DNA of 64,000 nt from NCBI RefSeq assembly GCF_015832195.1, contig NC_052032.1:8376618-8440617 (forward strand), written 5' to 3'. Of this stretch, positions 1 through 14,848 are shown one piece after another. The position numbers and the translations under genes were made by a program. The notes below the pieces were generated by a model. It ran no database searches. It was given only the letters and a program-made list of their open reading frames with translations, and was not told where the DNA came from. The DNA comes from Motacilla alba alba. Taxonomy: Eukaryota > Chordata > Aves > Passeriformes > Motacillidae. How positions within the stretch are numbered: the stretch's first letter is position 1; the number at the start of each line of letters is the position of its first letter.

Positions 1-3862
<3,862 letters not shown>

Positions 3863-3905
3863 CCCGGCCTTGGTTAGAAACTGGGCTTGGGGGGGGGAGG
3901 GGAAG

Positions 3906-3911
3906 AATAAA
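3906..3911 (+). terminator. OLFM1: Proximal poly(A) signal AATAAA
   Basis: AATAAA lies 44 bases after the OLFM1 stop, in an A-rich stretch. It could give a very short 3' UTR. The surrounding A-richness makes a chance match quite possible. Confidence 0.4.
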
Positions 3912-4701
3912 TAAATTAAAGTGAAAATTTAAAAAAAATAATAATAAAAAGGAAAAAAGGGAGAAACTAATTTAAAAAAAATGCTATTAAGGGAACATAC
4001 TTTAAATAAGTAAACATATAAACAGCTGCCAAAATTAAGACCAACATCATGGAGGATTATTCAGCATAAGCCTGACAGATCAGCATTACCTCTACATTTC
4101 TAGAAGTCTGGCCCCGTGTTATAGACTCACGAGTAACCATGTACTTGCAGCTGGAACTGCACTCAGAGAACCACTTCAGTTTGGGGTTTTGTTTTGTTTC
4201 TGTTCTGATAGCAAACCTAGAGAACATCCTCAAGCAGTAAGGCAATGACTGTTGGAAGTTCACCCTCGGGAGCCTCGCTCTCCTCCGTGTGTGGCTTGCA
4301 TGGACATTCCCCCGGCGTCACGGGCAGCTGTGATGGATGTGTGGAAAGGAAAAGCGGGAGAAGCTGACCCGTGAGGAGCTCTGGCTGTCTCAACAAGACC
4401 TATCACAGGTTAGTTTTCTTTGCCTTCCATTGCAGCTACTGTCTCTCTCAACTGTGTTCTTGTCACTTAGATTAACTGTGCTGAGACCCGAAGTAGCTCA
4501 TGGATCTGTGTCTTAGTAACTTATTAAACACGATGGTTTAAGTATGTATTATGAACAAGTTGTTGTACCCATATTGTTTGAACTTATGTATTCAGCAACT
4601 ATATTGTATAATGTATGTCTGTTATTTACCAGAGGTGGCAAAACTTTGTATGTCCAGTTTATGCAATGAATGTTGTAAATGCAATGATGTAGTTTGGATT
4701 T

Positions 4702-4707
4702 AATAAA
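4702..4707 (+). terminator. OLFM1: Likely main OLFM1 poly(A) signal
   Basis: AATAAA follows about 840 bases of AT-rich UTR-like sequence. A T-rich element lies directly downstream from 4713, as expected for a downstream cleavage element. It is the best-placed of three candidate signals. Confidence 0.65.
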
Positions 4708-4725
4708 TGATGGTTTTTTTCATTT

Positions 4726-5582
4726 CTAAAAAGGCAAAAAAAAAAAAAATAAAAGGTCAGTGTTCACCCTTATACACAGGTAACCAATTTCATGTTGATA
4801 ATTACAGGAATATTCTCTTACTGTTATCTATCTACATAGCATTATGGTGGTTGGAAATCGCTTCCGTGGAGATTCTGTGGCAGCAGATTCCCATGGGAAG
4901 CTTTGTTTATGGAAGTGTGAAGGTAATTAATTTTTTTTTTTTAAGAGGAAAAATTTGTACTATCCACAGTTATCTAAGGAACAATAAAACTATTAGGAGA
5001 CTTCCCTGCTTTGTTTGTTGTCTTCTCTGTGCGAGTGAGCCAGTGCAGGGGAGAGAGAACTGGAATTTTTGGGGTAAATGCTGAGCAGCCATCCTGAGTT
5101 TCTTTCCAGGGAATATTTCCTGAGTTTCCTTCCAGGGAATGATGTGTAGCTGGGGCTGGGGGCTGGGAGGGTGGAGGGTTGGCTCTCTGCTCTGTAGGGA
5201 TTCCCTTCCCATTTTCATCTGGAGCAGGCACCTCCTCAAGGACATAAAATCCTGTGGCTGCTCCTGCTGTGGGCAAGGTCCGGCCACCCCCTCAGGGACT
5301 GACAGTGTCTGGTGTTGGTGCCACAACAGGAGGAAATCTCATCCATCACCTGCCACCTTTATTGGAGCTGCAGACCCTGCTTAGGAGCCCTGAGAGCAAC
5401 TGGATCCCATTCCTTCTTGGATTCTTGGAGTGCTCCCCGCCCTGAGTTTGCTGCAGGCTTACGCAGGTAAAAATCTGCTTTATTTAACTTGTTCTAAAGA
5501 GTGACTGTCACTGTCACAATCAGCCCTCCTGGTTCTGCCAAAGCAGGGCCCTCACGGGGTACAGGATGCTCATCTCCCTCAG
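4726..5582. other. Downstream flank of OLFM1, no gene
   Basis: After the A-run at 4737-4749 the sequence is complex and AT-rich to about 5030, then turns GC-richer. A 26-bp unit containing CCTGAGTTTC and TTCCAGGGAAT is repeated twice at 5093-5140. No coding frame with homology is visible. Confidence 0.7.
4983..4988 (+). terminator. OLFM1: Possible distal poly(A) signal
   Basis: AATAAA is followed within about 25 bases by a TTTGTTTGTTGTC stretch that looks like a GU-rich downstream element. It would extend the OLFM1 3' UTR to about 1.1 kb. Sequence context alone supports it. Confidence 0.4.
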
Positions 5583-5760
5583 GTGTGAGAGTTGGGGTCC
5601 CATCTCTCTCTCTGTGAGATTCGAGGTCCCATCTCTCTCTCTGTGTGAGGTTTGGGGTCCCATCTCTCTCTCTCTGTGTGAGGTTTGGGGTCCTGTCTCT
5701 CTCTGTGTGAGATTTGGGGTCCCATCTCTCTCTCTGGTGAGATCTGGGGTCCCATCTCTC
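5583..5760. repeat. Minisatellite, left arm of an inverted pair
   Basis: Six imperfect units of roughly 28-38 bp read GTGAG(A/G)TTTGGGGTCCCATC followed by a variable (TC)n run. Length differences lie mostly in the TC run and in a TGTG insert. The same motif occurs reverse-complemented at 6869-7235. Confidence 0.95.
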
Positions 5761-6868
5761 CCCTGCACCTCCAGAAGAACAATATTTAGCAATTCCCACT
5801 CCAGCCAGCTCCAGCTGCAGGGACCCCATCCCCACCCATCCAGGGAGCCCCCTGAGCTGGCTCTGGGGGACAGCTGGGGCATGGTCCCAGTGCAAGCTGC
5901 AAAGGGCTCACTGGGGTGGCTCTGGCTCTTCCTCTTCCCCCGCAGATTGGCCACGTTTAGCACCACCAGGAATGAGAATTTTTCAGCCGAGCGGCCCAGT
6001 GAGGCTCAGCCCTTGGGCTCAGCAGATGGATGGTTCAGGGCCCTGGGAAGGAGCAGGGATTACCGAGGGCAGGAAATTGAATATCAGCAATCGGTGTTTG
6101 CTGCAAGCTGCACATCCAGATCCCAACCTCTCAGCCTTCGCAGCAGCTTCCTGCTGGGCTCTTCAACAGGAGGAGGGAAAAGGGGAAAGCAAACCAGTGC
6201 GGTGTGGTTTCTCAGAGCTGGATTAAACCACGAGCACCGAGCAACCCTCCCCGTGAAGATGTTGCAGGCAGCTCCACGGGGCTGAGCCTGCCCTGTGTCA
6301 GCTCTGCTGCTCTCACTGAAGCCCTGGCTGGATGCAGAATGGGGACAGCTCTCTGAGGACTCATTCCTCTGCTGCGCTCTGTAATTCCAGCTCTCTGGAC
6401 TGCCAGCTTTGTGGAGAACTTCGCTGTTTAGCAGTGCTTTTCCCTCCAAGAAGCTCAAAAAGGGGGGCTGGAGACCCACGGTGTAATTGGCAGCAGTATT
6501 GATCCTCGATGTGCAGGAGAAATCTGTAAAGCCAAAAAGCAGGAAGGCACCTGCAGTCGTTTCTCTTTAATTAATGTATTTCTGCAGCGCAAACTCACCG
6601 AGGGGCAGCACACTGCTACTGTAAGGGCTAGAGCTGGGGCCAGGGGGGCTGCAATCGATGGGACAGAGGATGATGATGGCACCAGGGCTGGGCTTTGCAC
6701 TGGAACTGCTCCTGCCCAGCTCCTCCAGGGCTTTAGGGTGGAAAAGTGGATGGGAATCCTGGCTGTACCACGTGCTGGATTGCTTTTTGGTGTGGCTTAT
6801 TGTCCCAGCAGCCAGGCTTTGTGTCCTCCAGCCTAGAAGATGTTCCAATTGTGGTGGTTCCTCTCCAA
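5761..6868. other. Spacer between inverted arrays
   Basis: This is about 1.1 kb of moderately GC-rich unique-looking sequence between the two arms. I see no exon, RNA gene or recognised transposon in it. Open frames of up to 239 aa on the + strand begin in the left array and have no recognisable protein content. Confidence 0.7.
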
Positions 6869-7235
6869 GACCCAAATCTCACAGCAGAGAGAGATGGGAC
6901 CCCAAACCTCACAGAGAGAGAGATGGGACCCCAAACCTCACACCAGAGAGAGAGATGGGACCTCAAACCTCACAGCAGAGGGAGATGGGACCCCAAACCT
7001 CACAGAGAGAGAGATGGGACCCCAAACCTCACAGAGAGAGAGATGGGACCTCAAACCTCACAGCAGAGAGAGATGGGACCTCAAATCTCACACAGAGAGA
7101 GAGATGGGACCTCGAATCTCACACAGAGATGGGACCCCAAATCTCACAGCAGAGATGAGACCCCAAATCTCACAGAGGGAGAGATGGGACCCCAAATCTC
7201 ACACCAGAGGGAAATGAGACCTCACACCTTACAGC
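6869..7235. repeat. Minisatellite, right arm of an inverted pair
   Basis: About a dozen units of 23-35 bp read GATGGGACCCCAAACCTCAC followed by a variable (AG)n run, the reverse complement of the array at 5583-5760. Unit variants include CAGCAGAG against CAGAGAGAGAG, and ACCTC against ACCCC. All three + strand frames are largely open, giving artefactual proteins rich in RERDGTPNLT. Confidence 0.95.
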
Positions 7236-7599
7236 AAGACCTCTGCAGGTGTTGACAGAGTTTGTCCCAGCCAATGTGTCCAGTTCTGGGGGGAGGTTTC
7301 AAGCAGAGCACAGCACATGGCAGGGCACCACTGAAAGCTGCCCAGCCCACCCTGGCACACCAACACCAGCCTGTGCCAGATTCCCTGCAGTCAGCGTGGT
7401 CATCAGACAGGAGTGGAGGACAAAAGAACACGCCTGCTTCGAAACATCGATCTGCAAAAATAAATCGAATTACAGAAAGGCAAAATAATGCTGTTTGCTT
7501 CAGGACACAGCTACATTTAGATTCTAATTTTCCGAGTGCAATTCATTTAAGACAAAGGCTCCAGAGCACAAAATGTCCTTGAAGGCGCCAGAGCAGCTC
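7236..7599. other. Unannotated sequence
   Basis: Complex sequence with no gene. It becomes AT-richer from 7440 and leads into the candidate conserved element at 7600. Confidence 0.6.
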
Positions 7600-7815
7600 C
7601 TGTGTAACATGTACCCAAAGTTAATGAGATGACAGAAGTGCTTTGAGGGGTGTACCTTTGTCCTATTTGCCTGTAGTGCAATATTCTATAAATGGATGCC
7701 ATATGGCCGTACACTTAATGGTATGGATCAGATTGGAAGTGGATGAGCCACTCAAAGACAAGAACGTCCCAGAGGATTGCTTTCTATAGCCTATGACTTC
7801 ATTATTTGATGCACG
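7600..7815. promoter_or_regulatory. Candidate conserved non-coding element
   Basis: This is compact, complex, non-repetitive and CpG-poor sequence, including TGCAATATTCTATAAATGG and CCATATGGCC. Its texture differs sharply from the GC-rich repeat-laden flanks. It has no long open frame. I infer a constrained element, possibly an OLFM1 enhancer, about 3.7 kb beyond the stop codon. Texture is the only evidence. Confidence 0.35.
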
Positions 7816-7882
7816 AGGCTTGTTGGTCCAAATTTAGTGCTGGGAGTCAGCGAGCTGCTTCAGAGGAACATCTGACCATAGC

Positions 7883-7905
7883 TGTGTGTGTGTGTGTGTG
7901 TGTGT
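7883..7905. repeat. (TG)n microsatellite
   Basis: A TG dinucleotide run of about 11.5 copies, perfect in this assembly. Confidence 0.98.
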
Positions 7906-8104
7906 TTAGGTGGTGCTCATATTTGCCAAGGTGTTCCCTGCTCCAGGCATTTGGGAGGGCTTGGTGCACAAGCCAAGCTGCTCCCAGCCCCACCAGCCGA
8001 GTCCCAGCTGGGACAGATTTGATGGAAAGGGAATTTTTTTATGAATGGCGAGACAAGGGGGAATGGCTTACACTGAAATAAGAGAGATTTACATGAGATA
8101 TTTG

Positions 8105-8290
8105 AGAGAATTTTTTCCTGTGAGGGTGGAGAGGCCGTGGCACAGAGAAGCTGTGGCTGGTTCTGGATCCCTGGAAGTGTCCAAGGCCAGGCTGGACAGG
8201 GCTTGGAGCCACAGTGGAAGTTGTTCCTGCCATGGCAGGGGTGGGATGAGATGATGTCCCTGGTCCCTTCCAAACCATTCCATGATTTAA
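8105..8290 (+). mobile_element. CR1 LINE 3' fragment
   Basis: This matches the typical avian CR1 3' tail, in order: GTGAGGGTGGAGAGGC, a cagagaagctgtggctg block, GTCCAAGGCCAGGCTGGACA, CCATGGCAGGGGTGGGAT, GGTCCCTTCCAAACCATTCC and a final ATGATTT. It is 5'-truncated, as usual for CR1, with no coding part. Confidence 0.9.
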
Positions 8291-8480
8291 TTTTGTCTTC
8301 ACCCTGAGTCAGAGGGATCAGTGCCTCCAGCTGGGTCACACCTGCCTTGGGATGAAGGGGGCATCTGGTGGGATTTGCTCTCATTCCTGCCCTTCACCAA
8401 GCCAGGATCCTGCCCTGGCCTTGGCTCTGATCCATTCCCCTTCCCTGGAGCCCTCAGCCCATCCCAGGGGATCCTGCCGT

Positions 8481-8700
8481 GCAGCTCAGGGCTGTGAAAT
8501 GCAGCTCAGGGCTGTGAAATGCAGCTCAGGGCAGTGAAATGCAGCTCTGGGCGGTGAAATGCAGCTCGGGGCTGTGAAATGCAGCCCAGGGCTATGAAAT
8601 GCAGCTCAGGGCAGTGAAATGCAGCTCCGGGCTGTGAAATAGCCCAGGGCTGTGAAATGCAGCTCAGGGCTGTGAAATGCAGCTCTGGGCTGTGAAATGT
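8481..8700. repeat. 20-bp minisatellite, about 11 copies
   Basis: The unit is GCAGCTCAGGGCTGTGAAAT with substitutions (CTCTGG, CTCGGG, CCCAGG, GCAGTG). Spacing is exactly 20 bp except for one copy near 8640 that lost a few bases. Confidence 0.95.
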
Positions 8701-9314
8701 CCCCAGCCCGTCCCAGGAATTAAATGAAGCTCACTCAGCACCTGGCCTAGGAGCCAGGCAGAAACCCTGGCTGTTGTTTAGCATCATCACAACGGTGAGA
8801 GCTAAAAATTTCGCTTTCTTCCTTTGCTGTTACTTCCCTGACCTTCATTAGTTCTGCAAGCACCGAGTGCTGAGCCCATACGGAGACAGTTATCATAAAA
8901 AACTGAATCCTGGCCCCTTAATTAGCTCCTCATTATCTGAGAGCTCCATATTGAAGCATTAAGAACTTGCGGAGCAATTTGTTGGGTTTCCAATTAAAAC
9001 TTTTTTAGAATTGTTGAGCCTTTTAATACTTCGTGTTTACAAATTGCCTTGGACCCACACCAACACACACATTGCCTTCACTGGGGAAATATAACAGAGG
9101 AGCTGCTCGTTATTTATATAAAACCCCGGGTTTTAATAAAGCCATAAACCATGTCAATGAGGCTGCTCTTTTCATACCTGATACAATAGAGATGACTCTG
9201 AATGAGTGCAGAGGAGTTGGAATCATTAAGAGGGCAATTAGAGGCTGATTTCCTAATAACTCCACTCTCACAGCGCTGTAAAAACAGATGTACACATCCC
9301 TCTTTATATTCATT
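8701..9314. promoter_or_regulatory. Candidate conserved non-coding block
   Basis: AT-rich, complex, repeat-free sequence from about 8790 to 9310. It includes homeodomain-type TAATTAG/CAATTA motifs, CCATAAACCATGTCAATGAG, and GGAATCATTAAGAGGGC. No open frame has protein-like content. The base composition contrasts with both flanks. I infer possible regulatory constraint; it has not been tested by alignment. Confidence 0.35.
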
Positions 9315-10837
9315 TACCTTGGATGTGCTCCTGCCTGTTGACAGGTCCTGAGACCTTCTGTTCCAGCACTTTGCAGCCTCAGGATCATCAGGAATAAATA
9401 AAAGCCAGCTGGGCATGGATTATATTCGGTGGATCACGCCAACTGGGAGCTGGAGGAGTGCAGCAACGAACACAGGAGGAGAACTGGGTCTCCTTTGAAG
9501 CACAGATGGGTCCATGGGCAGATTTACCACGGCAGCCAAAAATTTGGAGAGGTGAGTGACCACTTGACAAGCCCAGGGATGAGCTGTCCCTAAAATCTGG
9601 AGCAGCAGTGGCTCTGCTGGCCGGGGAGGGATGAAGGGATGTGCTGAAAGCCTCTCAAACGTGGCTCCCAAGGCTTTTGGAAAGGATGGCCAGGCTCCCA
9701 TCACATCCATGAGGGTGAAGCAGAACAGGCAGCAGCCCTCAGGGGTTTAACTCACCCCAAATCACTTCTTCCTCCTGAAAGCAGCCCCAGGAGCAGGAAA
9801 TTCACGGCTGTCAGGCATATATTGTGTAACCACCACAGGAGGAGAAGGTTTTGGGGTGTGGCAGAGCTGTGGCAGCCTCAGGAGCCACAACCACAACCTG
9901 AGCTGGGCTTTTGTTCCCAGCACTTGTGATAATACAGCACTGATCTTCTCTGGGATGTTGTAAAGCCAGAGCTGATCGGGATTGAACATGTCACTTGTAT
10001 TCCCACGCTGGTTTTGAAGCAAATCTGTCAAATCAAACCCAAAAAAAAGGGAAGGAAAAGAGGAGTGATTGCATAAGGAAGAGTCTGGGCAGGCAGCTGT
10101 GGTCACTGATGGCTCTGTGGCTTTGGAGAGGAGGCAGAAGTGACCCTCAGGATCATCTGTGGGACAGGGAGCAGCACCCCAGACCAGCTGGAACCCCACA
10201 GGGGCTCAGGGCCATCCCCACAGGTTTGTTCCCTGCTGGTCCTCAGCTCAGACAAGGGCTGAGCTTTTCCTCCCCCTCCTTCTGCCCTTTTGACCTGGCT
10301 TTTGGAGAACCTCCCCGCCTGGAGGAGAACTGTCCCGTTTATCACATTTTGGCACTTTCTGAGCTGCCAGAAAAGGTGCCTGCAAGGCAGAGCAGCACCG
10401 TGGGCCCTTCCTCAAACCCTCCCAGCACCAGAGGCCTTGGGGAGAGGGAACACAAATCTGCCATCTGTGGCAATTCATCCTTTCCCAGTCCTGCTGCACC
10501 AGAACCTGTCACTCTGAATGAATGTCACAGCTCTCCGTGGCCTCCCTTGCCCACCAAATTGGCCCTGGCATGCTGGAACAAAACACACACCCCGTGGCTC
10601 CAAAGGGTCACCCCAGGGGCTGCCAGCCACCCAGGGATGTCCCCTCTGGAAGGAGGAGCACAGTTCAAGTTTGATTGCAGCTCTGCAGCTCGGTGGCTGT
10701 GCTGGGGTTTGAAACGAGCAGCTGGGCAGGAGTTTGCCAGGGATCCTGGCTGGGAGGAGCAGGCAGGCAGCTGTGGGAGCAAAATCCGGGGAAAATCCAC
10801 TGGATGAGCAAGGAAGAGCATGGGATCACCTGGCAGC
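9315..10837. other. Unannotated GC-moderate sequence
   Basis: I see no recognisable gene, LTR or CR1 tail. The longest open frame (9995-10807, + strand, 270 aa) is low in recognisable motifs and lacks coding texture. It runs up to the G/T-rich minisatellite. Confidence 0.6.
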
Positions 10838-11390
10838 AAACATTTGGCGTGGTTTTACAGGTGTTTGGAGTGTGTTTGGGGTGGGTTTGCAGGTGTTTGC
10901 AGGTGTTTGGGATGAGTTTGGAGTGGTTTTGCTGGTGTTTGGAGTGTGTTTGGGGTGGGTTTGCAGGTGTTTGCAGGTGTTTGGTGTGTTTGGGGTGGTT
11001 TTGCAGGCATTTGGTGTATTTGGGGTGTGTTTGTGGTGTTTGGGATGGTTTTGCAGGTGTTTGGTGTGTTTGGGGTAGTTCTGCAGGTGTTTGGGGTGTT
11101 TGTGGTGTGTTTGGGTTGGTTCTGCAGGTGCTTGCAGGAGTTTGGGGTGTTTGTGGTGTTTGGGATGGTTCTGCTGGCATTTGGTGGGTTTGGGGTGTGT
11201 TTGGGATGTGTTTGGGGTGGTTTTGCAGGTGTTTAGTGTGTTTGTGGTGTGTTTGGGGGGTGTTTGGGGTGGTTTTGCAGGTGTTTAGTGTGTTTGTGGT
11301 GTGTTTGGGGTGGCTCTGCAGGTGTTTGGTGTGTTTGTGGTGTGTTTGTGGTGTGTTTGTGGTGGCTCTGCAGGCGCTTGCAGGTGTTCC
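10838..11390. repeat. G/T-rich compound minisatellite
   Basis: About 550 bp of GTGTTTGGGGTG-type units of roughly 10-15 bp are organised into longer blocks that end GGTTTTGCAGGTGTTTG. The + strand is almost free of A and is rich in GGGG and GGTG runs. Lack of stops gives artefactual open frames on both strands: VFGVCLGW-like on + and TPNTPQTHHKHT-like on -. It ends where unique sequence resumes at CCCTGCACTCCC. Confidence 0.95.
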
Positions 11391-12160
11391 CTGCACTCCC
11401 AGCACAGCCCTCGCTGCTCCAGCAGCAGAGGAGGATGAAGCTCTGTGAACCAGCAGGGCTCCGTGCCCAGATTCCAGCCACAGCACCTGCTTTGGAAAAC
11501 TCGATAAACCAGAGGGTTTTTTGCACAGAGAAAAAAAAAAAAAAGAAAAAAATAACAAAAAAAAAAACCTGTCAGGCATTTAATTACCAGCCCTCATTAC
11601 TGCATCACCACAATGTCCCATCCCTGCTCCTCCCAGGGGCTCAGCACCGGCCGGTCCCGAGGGGAGCCAGGGCTGGCAGCCCCCGCCCCAGGCACGCACA
11701 GAGCCGGGATAAAGAGCTGGGAAATGTTCCAGCCCTCGGTGTAAAACCAGCCCCGAGCAGCTCGAGCAGATGGGAGCAAACCTGCGGCAGGGCAATCAGC
11801 GAAGGGTCAGCAGGAAATTTGTCCTGGGGGTGCTGGTGTCTAATGGACTGTGTGAGCGGCTGAAATGCTCGGCGGAGGCAGAGGCTGCTGCTGGAAAGGG
11901 GCCACCAGGGCTGCACAGCGATGCTCTAATGTGGTTTATTTCAACGAGAAATAAATTTATAAGTGGTAAATCTACACATGATTTACATTTAAATGATAAA
12001 TTTATAAATTATTTCCATCTAATTGATAAATGAAGTGAGCATGCTGGGATTGCCGTGGATTAAGGCAGGATTTCTGTGGGTGCTCTGTCGAGTCAAGCAC
12101 CCACTTGGAGCCTCACAGGAGTCCTCCAGCGCTGCAGAAAGTCCTGATTTGGGTTGGGTT
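11391..12160. other. Unannotated sequence with A-rich and AT-rich tracts
   Basis: An A-rich run spans 11529-11569. A palindrome-prone AT-rich stretch with repeated ATTTATAA and AATGATAA motifs lies at 11935-12035. Neither is part of a gene that I recognise. Confidence 0.65.
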
Positions 12161-12162
12161 TG

Positions 12163-12290
12163 GATTCCTAGGTTGGTTTGGCTTGGAAGGAACCGTAAAT
12201 CTCATCTCCTTCCACCCCAGAGACTTTGCCCCAGCCCAGGTTGCTCCAAGCCCTGTCCAGCCTGGCCCTCTGCCCAGCTGCAGCTGAAAC
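12163..12290 (-). mobile_element. CR1 LINE 3' fragment
   Basis: This is the reverse complement of the CR1 3' tail. GGTTTGGCTTGGAAGG comes first, then CATCTCCTTCCACCCC, then GGTTGCTCCAAGCCCTGTCC. It is diverged and 5'-truncated. Confidence 0.85.
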
Positions 12291-14848
12291 TCCATGGAAA
12301 TGTGATGGGTCATTAATTGCCTCCTTCCCTAATGAAGGGAAAGAAGGACACTCCATGGGAACACCCCCCAAAAAATGTCCTTTGCACGAGGAACAGGAAC
12401 TGCCTGGAAGTGGAAGGGAGGAAAAGTAGAAACCCAAGGAACCCGGAGCACTTCATCCCATAGCAACAAGCCCGCTCAACAGGAGCAGCATGTTCACAGC
12501 AGAGCCCTAAAAAAGGAGCTGTTAAAATAAACATTGGCATATCTCACACCTCCCTCTTCCCTGAAGGAGGCTCCCTGGAAACCCACGTGGACAAAACTCG
12601 GGAAGGGAAGGAAAAGAGGGATGGAGGGGGAGATGAGAGGTGTTCTAATGAAGTGCTGAAATTAATCTCTGTTGTCTTTCAGCATCTAATAAGTTTAACG
12701 ATTTGGTGTCTCTGTTGTTCACTGATGAATCCAGAGTCTCTTACAGAGCATCTGGTCACGTTATCCCTTTGCTTTTTCTATCCTAAAACACTCCACGAGT
12801 TTCTGTGGAGCTTTTGCCCTACATTTCACATTTTAGGCAGGTGACAGAGGCCCCATAACCCCTCTGCGAGCACCCTGCAAGTTCCCGGGGGGGTTTCCCT
12901 GCTTTATGTGTGTCGCTGTGCTGTGTGGAGGGATAAAAAAAATCCCATTTTTCTTTTACGGCCTGGAATAAAACTCCTGGAACCTTTACAAGCCTGTGCT
13001 GGCCCTGCTGAGGGTGTCCTAGGGTGGATGCTTCGAGCAGCAAAGGTCTCTGCTCTGGGAAATCCATTTCAATTCTGGGAAATCCATTTCAATCCCAGGA
13101 AATCCAGCTCCCCTCTCTCTGGGAAATCCATCTCCCCTCTCTCTGGGCACAGGCACAGCTGGGAGGTCACAGATGCTTTTTGGAAATCCCAACATTTCCT
13201 GCCTGCATGCAGGCATCACACATGGGCTCCAGCGCCACCCCAGACGAGCAGAGCCACGTTTGCACAGGCTGATCTCCCAGGAAAAGGCAGGATAATGGGA
13301 TTTTGGGGTTAACATCACACTTGCACTCCCACCCCTGCCTTTTCCCCCTCTTTTTGTTTTTATCTTTGGGTCGGGGCAGGCCCAAACACCAGCGTGTCAC
13401 CATCAGGGCAGAGCAACAGAAATGTGACCAGAGAGCAGGGCAGTGATGAGACAGTTCACCTTCCCTCCACACACAGCACTGAGGAAACCACTGGGAAATA
13501 AAAAAACTCCAATAAATCAAATTATCCCTGCCGTGGAAGCAAAACCAGCAGCAGGTGGAGGGGGAAGTTTGCTCTGACTCCCGTTCCTGGGATGCTGTGT
13601 GGGGTTTTTCCATGCTCCATCCCAACAGCAGGGCTTGGGAATGTGGGAGACAGCCAGGCCTGGAAAGCCTCGTTGCTGCTGAAGTGTGGACTGTCATCCA
13701 CACCTTTAGGACATCCACACTTTTAGGATCACCCCCTTTCACCCTGGGAATGGGTTTACCTCTCTCATGGGGCTCTGGAGGAAGGCTGTTTCCAGCAGAA
13801 TTCCGTGGGCAGCAAGAACAGCCAGGTTCTCCTTGCTCACCCCCCATTTCTCATGGAAAACACAAGTGCTGAGAGATTTCCTCCAAAATCCAGCTGCTTT
13901 TGGAGGAGCACCCAGCTGGGCTTGTCACCTGCGCCCTGGGGAAGGTCACCAGAGGGGTGACCTGGAGCTGGCAGAGCCCTCCCTGTGATACATTTCCTCC
14001 TTGAGCCAGGTCTTATGAGCTCTCAGTATCACACCTGAGACAGCCCAGCCACCTCAAACGGCGTAAAATCAGCAGGGTGGCTTCTGAGGTAGTGCTGGAA
14101 ACAGAAAAGTTTTAATAAAAGGCAAAATAACAAAGCTCCTTACAGAGAAAACCTGAGCCAGGGGCACGAGGCTCTTGTTCCTGCTAAAAGCACCCCAAAA
14201 AGTGATTATTTCCTTTGTTCTCTTCTTTTTCTGGAGAATTACTCAGGTGGGACCTTTTGGCTTCTGTCCCGTTGGCAATCCTTAGGTCTGAGGTGAAGTC
14301 CCCAAGTCCTATGAGGTGTTTTTTACCAAACTGAGGAGAGAAACCCCTGTCTTTTAGGGAGATAAGGGATAATTTGTCATCAAGGAGCACATCCCTACCC
14401 TCCTTGCCCTCCAAGCCTGCAGGACAGAGCTCCAGCCCCACAGAGCTGCAGCTCGGACACTCCACCTCCTCTTGCATAATCACCAGGTTGAGGGGGAAAA
14501 AAAAAAAATAATCAAAAACCTGATAAAACTTCCCACTCACACATCCAACCCACCCCAAAGGGCTCCTGGCCCTGGTGCAAGAGAAGATTGTGAGAGTGCC
14601 AGGAATAGGTGGTAATCAAATAATGAATGCTGCAGCCCACTCCCATCTGCCAGAGAAAAATCCTGCCCGAGGGGAGCCGGGAGGGATCCTGCTCCTGCTC
14701 CATCCTCCCCTGGGCACGGCACCTGCTCCAGTCCCCACCTTCACATCCCCAGCAGAGCTTTTCCCGAGGCGGGAGGAGCTGCTGGCTGCAGATGGAAGCG
14801 CTGGAACGCAGACATCTGGCTGCCACCGCCACGCGCTCGCTTCAAAAC
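12291..14848. other. Unannotated sequence, small local repeats
   Basis: No gene recognised. A short tandem of CTGGGAAATCCATTTCAAT and CTCCCCTCTCTCTGGGAAAT units lies at about 13066-13148. An A-run is at 14493-14509. Open frames up to 226 aa (13167-13847, - strand) have no recognisable domain. Confidence 0.6.

Larger units (their letters stand above)
3863..4725 (+). other. OLFM1: OLFM1 3' UTR
   Basis: The stop codon is followed by a run of nine Gs, then AT-rich complex sequence with no repeat homology that I recognise. Low-CpG, T/A-rich sequence continues to the AATAAA at 4702. I infer that most of this is transcribed UTR, with cleavage shortly after that signal. The exact 3' end cannot be fixed without transcript data; a T-rich tract and an A-run follow at 4710-4750. 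Confidence 0.75.

Noticed and set aside
10665..11579. 304-aa - strand frame (TPNTPQTHHKHT-like)
   Set aside because: It is produced by the G/T-rich minisatellite and begins in an A/T homopolymer region.
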